A DNA stretch of 27,091 bases from JBKEDC01 sp047974225 (GTDB taxonomy: Bacteria > Bacteroidota > Bacteroidia > Bacteroidales > Prolixibacteraceae), in NCBI GenBank assembly GCA_047974225.1, contig JBKECD010000057.1, forward strand, positions 1 to 27,091, in the 5' to 3' direction. Positions 21,070-27,091 of this stretch are shown here, piece by piece; within the stretch, counting starts at the first letter, position 1, and each line of letters starts with the position of its first letter. The notes beneath the pieces were generated by a model. It searched no databases. It was not told the DNA's origin and was given only the letters and a program-made list of their open reading frames with translations. The position numbers were made by a program, and so were the translations under genes.

Positions 21070-23859
21070 TTAATTATCAAACCAGCTCTTGCTTTTCTCC
21101 ACTTTCAAATCTCGGAGCATCGACGATGAAGCAGCTAGCGTAAAGCTATAACTTTTCCGATTTCCGAAAGGCACAAAACTAAAGCTCATGTTCCAACAGT
21201 GCAGCGAACGAGTGAGATTCAAAGTAGTATAAGAAAACTCCTTCGCTTGAATGTCATAGTTGGTAGTCATCGACACTTTCCAATTCTGCGTAATGCTCAC
21301 ATTTCCGCTCGCATTCACACTCTGCGTAATTCGAGCATCGGTGTAGGGTGTCGATTTGGAATAATTAAAGCTATAACTCATGTTCATGCTCCAAGGCATA
21401 TCGAAATCATAGTATTTCGGAGCATTCAGTCCGGGGAAGATAATCGCATTGCCAAACTTATCTACCCCCGTGGCTAATCCATTAGCCATCGGGTCGTGCT
21501 CTATATCGGGCACATAGGTTTCAATGCCATCAAGCCCTCGTCCATCACCTTTTTCTTCTGTTTCTCCCTCTGCACCTTTCTTCGCTCCTTTGTCTTTCGA
21601 TTTAAAAGAAAGCGAAAAGGAAAGGTTCGCACTAGTCAGTCGCCCCAATTTATGCAGACCATCTGAGGTATTCCACATAAACTCATTATATCTTGAACCA
21701 CTCACGCTATCGACGGCATAAGGGTCGAGCGTTCCTCCATAGTTAATACTAACTCCTTTGATGGTCGTTCTGCCTCGAATAGAAATGGTGCTCAGATTCA
21801 TCGAGTCTGCCACCAGATTATATGAGCCCGAGAAACCAAGATTATCTATTATACTGACCTTTTTATACATATCTTTCTTCGCCCCCTCATCCATCTCGGT
21901 GGTATCTCGCTTGCTCGAAGTGTTGAGCACTTTCGCTTCTACTAAATTCGATAAGCTAAAGCTGATGGTTCCGCTTTCGCCACGCCCTGCTGAACCATAG
22001 GCAGCGCCATTAAAGCGGTTGTAGTATTGCATTTTTCCATTTTTATCAATGTAGGTATCATAAAATCCGAAATGCTCCTTACCAAAATCTGGTCGCCAAG
22101 AGGCACTCACACTAGGTGTGATTTTATGGCGAATAGCTTTTATTTTCCAATTCGGATTAGTCATCATAAACATACCATATATAGTGGTCGAAGCACTGAG
22201 AGAGAATGAATAGTCGTAGTTTCGACTGAAACCGTAAATGGTGTCCACCTCTAGCGAGCCTTGCCCCGTTGTGGGGTCGAGCAGATAATGACTTTCTTGA
22301 TGACGTGAATACCAACGCTCGTTGTAGGAGAACGAAGGGCTCATATTCACATACTTCAAGATGTTGAAGCTTGGCAGAGTAATGGGGATGCTATGTTTGA
22401 CACCATTCGTCCAATCCTTCATTAGGTTTTGGTCGAAAATTTCATATTCTTTTGCGGTAATCGAGTTTTTGATATTTCCTGTATATCCCACGGCAATTTT
22501 CTCCCAGAATTGCAATTTTCCCACCACACTTTTTCGGCGGAATGGGTAGATGCGCGACATGCTAAAAGTCATCTCGGGGAAGCCCAGCGTAACCGTTGAA
22601 TCACGCGTGCTTTGCGAAGCTCGCAAGTTGGCAGACATGCTGAAGGGGGTGTTTTCAAACTTCTTGCTATAACTGATGCTCGATGATTTCTGCGAACTCA
22701 AATAAGAGTTCATGTCATAGGAGTTTTCCTTGTCATAGCTCGAAGTGGAAAAATCTACGCTTGCCGAGAAAGTCTGACTAGGATTTGCCTTGCTATCCTG
22801 ACTGTGCGACCAGCGGACGCTAAATCCCTTTGTTTTATAGTAATCTGGCAATCCCTTTTCGCCATAATTATTCACATTATAGCTCAAATTCAAGCTCCCA
22901 CTATGCTTATAGCGCACTCGATAGCGACTACTTACGTATCCTGCCCACGAGCCCTTAGAATAGATATCCGCGGTGGTCTTCAAATCAAAATATTCGCTCG
23001 CAGCCCAATAATAGCCACCGCCACGCAAATAAAATCCCCGACTATGTTCTTCACCATAAGAAGGGATGATAATCCCCGAAGAATAGGAAGAGGTGCGAGG
23101 AAAGAAGCCGAAGGGCAACATGAATGGATAAAGGGGCAAATCTTCTAACACCAAATAGGCGGGACCCGTTACAAACTTTTTGTTTGACACCGCCTTCGCC
23201 TTCGTCATTCGCAGGTAAAAGTGTGGGTGGTCGGCATTACAAGTCGTATATTTTCCGTTCTTCAAAATGAAGCTATCACTATCAATCTTTTTGGCTCGGT
23301 CGCCATGGATGAATCCTTCGCCTTCCTCGGTAACAAGCCCTTGAATAATCCCTTTTTGCGATTCAAAATTATAGCGCAGGGTAGTGCAGTCAAACTCATC
23401 ATTTCCCTGCTTAAACTTTGGTTCTTCTGTTGTGATGCCCAGCGAATCAGTTAATCCCTCGGCATACACCTCTTTGGTGTCCATGTCGAGCTCGATGTAA
23501 TAAGCTGTCAGCTCAATATCCTCATAGCTCACCTTTGCATTCTTATAGAGATAGACCTTTCTTTCGGCAGCCGATATAAAAATCGTATCTGTGGCATTAT
23601 AGGTGATGGTTGATTTAATTGCCGATTCGCTACTTTCATCATGCACCTGCACGGAGTCTTGTCGAAGTGAATCCGCATGCATCACTCGAAGCGAATCGCT
23701 GGGCTCACCGAGGGGAGCAATCAGCGAATTTTGGTCGAGCGAATCAGCGATAGCCTCAAACGACAACACCTTCTCTGGTGCATCTTGTGCCCAAGTAAAG
23801 CTCGCCACAAAAAGGAGTGCTATTATGTAGTATGTTCTGATTAAAATCCGATTCAACAT
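21070..23859 (-). CDS. lptD: LptD-like lipopolysaccharide-assembly outer-membrane protein
   Basis: Inserts lipopolysaccharide into the outer leaflet of the outer membrane. The 929-residue protein has a signal peptide (RILIRTYYIIALLFVASF, cut near TWAQ), a periplasmic LptA/OstA-like domain at about 85-230 (KVYLYKNAKVSYEDIELTA, KQGNDEFDC), then a long beta-barrel region rich in alternating aromatic strands (PFGFFPRTSSYSSGIIIPSY, YSFSLSASTTIYGMF). A charged Lys/Glu/Gly insert at about 785-810 is probably a loop. A start at 23934 is possible in frame, but the promoter at 23882-23912 fixes the ATG at 23859. Bacteroidota LptD is usually larger than that of E. coli. FKBP and aroC follow. Confidence 0.9.
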   Translation of the reverse strand: MLNRILIRTYYIIALLFVASFTWAQDAPEKVLSFEAIADSLDQNSLIAPLGEPSDSLRVMHADSLRQDSVQVHDESSESAIKSTITYNATDTIFISAAERKVYLYKNAKVSYEDIELTAYYIELDMDTKEVYAEGLTDSLGITTEEPKFKQGNDEFDCTTLRYNFESQKGIIQGLVTEEGEGFIHGDRAKKIDSDSFILKNGKYTTCNADHPHFYLRMTKAKAVSNKKFVTGPAYLVLEDLPLYPFMLPFGFFPRTSSYSSGIIIPSYGEEHSRGFYLRGGGYYWAASEYFDLKTTADIYSKGSWAGYVSSRYRVRYKHSGSLNLSYNVNNYGEKGLPDYYKTKGFSVRWSHSQDSKANPSQTFSASVDFSTSSYDKENSYDMNSYLSSQKSSSISYSKKFENTPFSMSANLRASQSTRDSTVTLGFPEMTFSMSRIYPFRRKSVVGKLQFWEKIAVGYTGNIKNSITAKEYEIFDQNLMKDWTNGVKHSIPITLPSFNILKYVNMSPSFSYNERWYSRHQESHYLLDPTTGQGSLEVDTIYGFSRNYDYSFSLSASTTIYGMFMMTNPNWKIKAIRHKITPSVSASWRPDFGKEHFGFYDTYIDKNGKMQYYNRFNGAAYGSAGRGESGTISFSLSNLVEAKVLNTSSKRDTTEMDEGAKKDMYKKVSIIDNLGFSGSYNLVADSMNLSTISIRGRTTIKGVSINYGGTLDPYAVDSVSGSRYNEFMWNTSDGLHKLGRLTSANLSFSLSFKSKDKGAKKGAEGETEEKGDGRGLDGIETYVPDIEHDPMANGLATGVDKFGNAIIFPGLNAPKYYDFDMPWSMNMSYSFNYSKSTPYTDARITQSVNASGNVSITQNWKVSMTTNYDIQAKEFSYTTLNLTRSLHCWNMSFSFVPFGNRKSYSFTLAASSSMLRDLKVEKSKSWFDN

Positions 23860-23881
23860 GAAACTGTTCGTTATTAGCCTG

Positions 23882-23912
23882 CAAAAATAAGAAATCAAAG
23901 TGGGGAAACAAA
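23882..23912 (-). promoter_or_regulatory. Promoter of lptD
   Basis: TATTTTTG at 23882-23889 and TTTG at 23909-23912 on the minus strand, 19 nt apart; start near 23876. Confidence 0.7.
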
Positions 23913-24031
23913 CAAATAATACGCTGACCCCCACTTTTATTCTTTCTTTGCACTCTCCACCCGATAGGGCTTAGTCTTATCTGACAGGGTTCTGTCTTAT
24001 TTAGATTGGCAACAAATTAAGCTTAGATTGC

Positions 24032-24060
24032 TTGCGAACTCCATAAACTTTCTAAATTTG
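24032..24060 (+). promoter_or_regulatory. Promoter of the ferredoxin gene
   Basis: TTG at 24032-24034 and TAAATTTG at 24053-24060, 18 nt apart; ATG at 24102 after an A-rich leader. Confidence 0.65.
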
Positions 24061-24101
24061 CCCTTGAAAATACGAGTATTAATCAAATTAAAAACAAAAT
24101 T

Positions 24102-24269
24102 ATGGCTTATGTAATTTCAGACGACTGCATCGCATGCGGTACATGTATTGACGAATGCCCTGTTGAAGCAATTTCTGAGGGTGATATCTATGTAATCAAC
24201 GCAGACCTTTGCACAGACTGTGGTTCTTGCGCTGACGTATGTCCTACTGAGTGTATCTCACCTGAGTAG
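24102..24269 (+). CDS. 2[4Fe-4S] ferredoxin
   Basis: A 55-residue clostridial-type ferredoxin, a small soluble electron carrier for anaerobic redox enzymes such as pyruvate:ferredoxin oxidoreductase. Two cluster motifs are complete: C9-x2-C12-x2-C15-x3-C19-P and C37-x2-C40-x2-C43-x3-C47-P. The length is the family minimum. It has its own promoter and terminator, so it is a single-gene unit, as expected for a strongly expressed gene; codon use is clean. Its presence suggests anaerobic metabolism. Confidence 0.97.
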   Translation: MAYVISDDCIACGTCIDECPVEAISEGDIYVINADLCTDCGSCADVCPTECISPE

Positions 24270-24290
24270 TCAGTACTGCCAATAGAATCA

Positions 24291-24324
24291 AAAGCCTCTC
24301 CAATCAGATTGGAGAGGCTTTTTT
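24291..24324 (+). terminator. Ferredoxin terminator
   Basis: AAAGCCTCTCCAATC pairs exactly with GATTGGAGAGGCTTT, followed by T residues. It also lies beyond the stop of the convergent ABC gene (24344) and may serve both. Confidence 0.9.
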
Positions 24325-24343
24325 GTTGGGAAGATGTTTCCTC

Positions 24344-26167
24344 CTAGAAATTCTGCATATTGTGCAGCTTGTAATATTGTCCTTGCTTCGCTAGAAGCTC
24401 TTCGTGCTTGCCCATCTCAATAATCTTGCCGGCTTCCATCACACAAATCACATCGGCATTCTTGATGGTGGAAAGGCGGTGAGCAATCACCAGCGAGGTG
24501 CGGTCTTTCATCAGATTTTCCAAGGCTTCCTGCACCAGCTTTTCCGATTCGGTGTCGAGTGCCGACGTGGCTTCATCTAAAATTAAGATTGGCGGATTGC
24601 GCAAGATGGCTCGCGCAATGGAGATGCGCTGTTTTTGTCCGCCCGAAAGCTTGTCGCCACGGTCGCCAATGTTCGTGTCATAGCCGTTTTCGGTGTGCAC
24701 GATGAACTCATGCGCATTGGCAATCCTCGCTGCTGCTTCCACCGATTCGGGCGTGGCATGCTCCACCCCAAAAGCGATGTTATTATATATCGTATCATTA
24801 AAAAGAATCGCATCTTGGTTCACATTGCCCATCAGGTTGCGGAGGTCGAAGAGTTTCATCTCACGCACATCCACGCCATCAATAGCGATTGTGCCCGACT
24901 GAATGTCCCAAAAGCGAGGCAATAAATCCACCATGGTGGTCTTTCCGCTGCCTGACTTGCCCACCAATGCCACCGTTTGTCCTTTCTTGATGGTCAAACT
25001 TACTTCATTCAAAACCTTTTCATTTTGATAAGCAAAGCTCACTTCTTGATAAGTTATTTCATTGTTGAAACTTGATTTAGATTGTGCATTTTCCTTATCC
25101 TTAATGGTATTTTCTGCGGAAAGAATCTTGTCGATACGCTCCATCGAAGCCATCCCTTTTTCCACATTGTAGAGTGCACTCGAAAAGGCTTTGGCGGGGT
25201 TGATGATATTATAGAAGAACACCATATAGACGATGAAACCTTGCGGACTCAATGCCCCTGCTGCACCATCAATGATGAGATTTCCACCAAACCACAGAAC
25301 CACCACAATCACAAATGTGCCCAAGAACTCGCTCACCGGCGATGCCATTGAGTGGCGGCTCATCACTCCGTTTTGAATCTCGCGATACTTCTCCAGCTCG
25401 CCGCCAAACTTCGCTTTCGCTTTGCCCTCAGCTGTAAAAGCCTTGATGATGCGAAGCCCCGTAATATCTTCCTCGATAATCGAAAGAATCTCGCCCAACT
25501 TCTGCGTGCCTTTGCGTGATTTCCGCTTGAGACTCTTGCCAATGCGCCCAATCACAAAACCAGCAATGGGGAGCATGATAAAAACAAAGATGGTAAGTTC
25601 CCAACTCGTGTAAATCATATAAGCCAGCGAGGTGAGAATCAGAATTGGGTTTTTGAAAAGCATATCGAGCGAACTCATCACCGAGCTTTCCACCTCCTGC
25701 ACATCACTAGTCATGCGCGCCATGATGTCGCCCTTGCGTTCATCGGAAAAGAAGCCGAGCGGAAGCGACACGATTTTAGAATAGAGCTTGCCCCGAATGT
25801 CGCGTACCACGCTATTGCGAATCAAAATCATCATATAGCTCGAAAGAAACATGAAAAGTGCTTTGAAGAACACCATCGTAATCATAAAAATACCGATATA
25901 CATCAGCGTGGTCGATGCGCCTTGTGTTTCTTTCAGCATGGTGATGTAATACGCTCCATTTTGCTCAATCGCATCCATCGAGAAGCTCCAATCCACCATC
26001 GTATGCACTTCATCATCCGTGCCAAAAAGGATGCCCAAGATGGGCGCAAGGAAGACAAACGAAAAGGCGGTGAAGAATGCCGAAAGGAGGTTGAACAAGA
26101 TGTTCAGCCCCACTTTCGATTTATAGGGCGTGATGAATCGCCCGAGTATTTTGAATAAGTCTTTCAT
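24344..26167 (-). CDS. ABC exporter, MsbA-like (fused permease and ATPase)
   Basis: A 607-residue half-transporter that acts as a homodimer in the inner membrane; the best family guess is lipid A or lipid export (MsbA-like), though multidrug export is possible. Residues about 20-330 form the six-helix ABC transmembrane domain. The ATPase domain (about 360-605) has Walker A GKSGSGKTT, the signature LSGGQKQRISIARA, Walker B ILILDEATSALD and the switch His in VIAHRLST. It follows purB by 108 bp in the same direction. Confidence 0.9.
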   Translation of the reverse strand: MKDLFKILGRFITPYKSKVGLNILFNLLSAFFTAFSFVFLAPILGILFGTDDEVHTMVDWSFSMDAIEQNGAYYITMLKETQGASTTLMYIGIFMITMVFFKALFMFLSSYMMILIRNSVVRDIRGKLYSKIVSLPLGFFSDERKGDIMARMTSDVQEVESSVMSSLDMLFKNPILILTSLAYMIYTSWELTIFVFIMLPIAGFVIGRIGKSLKRKSRKGTQKLGEILSIIEEDITGLRIIKAFTAEGKAKAKFGGELEKYREIQNGVMSRHSMASPVSEFLGTFVIVVVLWFGGNLIIDGAAGALSPQGFIVYMVFFYNIINPAKAFSSALYNVEKGMASMERIDKILSAENTIKDKENAQSKSSFNNEITYQEVSFAYQNEKVLNEVSLTIKKGQTVALVGKSGSGKTTMVDLLPRFWDIQSGTIAIDGVDVREMKLFDLRNLMGNVNQDAILFNDTIYNNIAFGVEHATPESVEAAARIANAHEFIVHTENGYDTNIGDRGDKLSGGQKQRISIARAILRNPPILILDEATSALDTESEKLVQEALENLMKDRTSLVIAHRLSTIKNADVICVMEAGKIIEMGKHEELLAKQGQYYKLHNMQNF

Positions 26168-26239
26168 TTTTTTTGTGCCGTGCCTGCGGCGCTTGAGCTA
26201 AAGCTGCTTTACTTCGTGCTGGGCTTCGCGCTGAAAGCA

Positions 26240-26275
26240 ATGCGCCAAAGGCAAAGCAGCGAAGCTAAAGCTTCT
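26240..26275. repeat. 36-bp dispersed repeat at the purB 3' end (copy 2)
   Basis: Matches 3375-3410 with three mismatches. It directly abuts the purB stop (26276-26278). The upstream part of the gap (26180-26239) carries further related GCGC/AAGC elements. Confidence 0.75.
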
Positions 26276-27091
26276 TTAAAATATCCCCGTATAATTTGAA
26301 GGTGTAATCAATTTCAGTTCTGCTTTCAGTGCATCGCTCACTTGGAGGGTGTCGATGAACTCATGCACCACTTGTTGGTCGATTTTCTTGTTCACCCGAG
26401 TCAAATCGCGTAGGGCTTCATAAGGGTTTGGATAGGCTTCACGACGGAGAATAGTCTGAATAGCTTCCGCCACCACAGGCCAGTTGTTGTCGAGGTCGCG
26501 CGCAATGGCAGCCTCATTGAGCAAGAGTTTATCAAGCCCTCGCATGGTTGATGCCACCGCAATCAGCGTGTGGGCAAAAGGCATGCCGATGGTGCGAAGC
26601 ACAGTGGAGTCGGTCAAATCTCGCTGCAAGCGAGAGACAGGCAATTTAATCGAAAGATGTTCAAACAGCGCATTCGCCACACCGATATTTCCTTCGGAGT
26701 TTTCAAAGTCGATGGGGTTCACCTTGTGCGGCATAGCCGAAGAACCGACCTCGCCAGCTTTAATCTTTTGCTTGAAATATTCCATCGAGATGTATGTCCA
26801 CATATCTCGATCGAGGTCAAGGATAATTGTATTGATGCGCTTTAGGGCATCAAACACCGAAGCATGATTGTCATAATTGGCAATTTGGGTGGTGTATTGC
26901 GCACGCTCCAAGCTGAGGTGGTTTTTCACAAAATCATTTCCGAAAGCACGCCAGTCATATTCAGGAAATGCAATGTGGTGAGCGTTGAAATTACCTGTTG
27001 CGCCACCAAATTTAGCATCAATAGCGATGGCTTTCAGCTGCGCCAGCTGCACTTTCAAACGCTCTACAAACACTCGGATTTCTTTTCCGAG
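26276..27091 (-). CDS. purB: Adenylosuccinate lyase, C-terminal part (5' end outside window)
   Basis: Cleaves SAICAR and adenylosuccinate, releasing fumarate, in purine synthesis. The frame is open to the window edge, so 271 residues of about 450 are seen. The fumarase-superfamily signature GSSAMPHKVNP is complete, with catalytic Ser in the flexible loop; GGATGNFNAHH carries the conserved His region; SRLQRDLTDSTVLR is typical of PurB. A GTG at 27073 is not the start. The ABC exporter follows. Confidence 0.96.
   Translation of the reverse strand, partial: LGKEIRVFVERLKVQLAQLKAIAIDAKFGGATGNFNAHHIAFPEYDWRAFGNDFVKNHLSLERAQYTTQIANYDNHASVFDALKRINTIILDLDRDMWTYISMEYFKQKIKAGEVGSSAMPHKVNPIDFENSEGNIGVANALFEHLSIKLPVSRLQRDLTDSTVLRTIGMPFAHTLIAVASTMRGLDKLLLNEAAIARDLDNNWPVVAEAIQTILRREAYPNPYEALRDLTRVNKKIDQQVVHEFIDTLQVSDALKAELKLITPSNYTGIF

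Overview
The window looks like chromosomal DNA of a Bacteroidota bacterium, most likely order Bacteroidales. Seen directly: many starts are preceded by the Bacteroidota sigma-ABfr promoter (TTTG or TTG, then about 18-22 nt, then TANNTTTG), and clear Shine-Dalgarno sites are mostly missing. The gene set fits: a Bacteroidota-type LptD, a large AsmA-like protein, a 55-residue 2[4Fe-4S] ferredoxin, an AAA_14/DUF4143 ATPase, a YhcG/DUF1016 nuclease and an LA_2272-type surface-repeat protein. Genus cannot be told. No rRNA, tRNA, insertion sequence or CRISPR array was seen.

Layout. 1-1880 (-): one uninterrupted reading frame joining an ECF sigma factor, a membrane-anchored anti-sigma-like segment and a surface-repeat protein; its 3' end is off the window. 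1935-3161 (-): AAA_14 ATPase with a palindrome over its promoter. 3400-7549 (-): hemG, a remnant gene, hemN and a DUF1016 nuclease. 7550-8168: a repeat mosaic holding a short promoter-to-terminator unit that may be a small RNA. 8169-10355 (-): Rel-family (p)ppGpp enzyme with a damaged hydrolase HD motif. 10575-12460 (+): accessory trio of a Fic protein without the usual catalytic His, a small membrane protein and an ankyrin-like protein. 12470-13827 (-): ispD then a sirtuin. 14021-14272: six 42-bp hairpin repeats. 14373-19126 (+): cinA, an AsmA-like gene, murI. 19176-23859 (-): lptD, an SlyD-like FKBP, aroC. 24102-24269 (+): ferredoxin. 24344-27091 (-): partial purB, then an MsbA-like ABC exporter.

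Functionally most of the window is housekeeping: envelope assembly (lptD, MsbA-like, AsmA-like, murI), isoprenoid, aromatic, purine and heme synthesis, and the stringent response. Accessory genes lie at 1-3161, 6461-7549 and 10575-12460. The most striking property is the load of short dispersed repeats. They fill the gaps, sit in 5' leaders (relA), at 3' ends (hemG supplies its stop from one) and over promoters (the AAA_14 gene), and appear to have been translated into the linker of the sigma/surface-protein fusion, which is the best candidate here for something undescribed.
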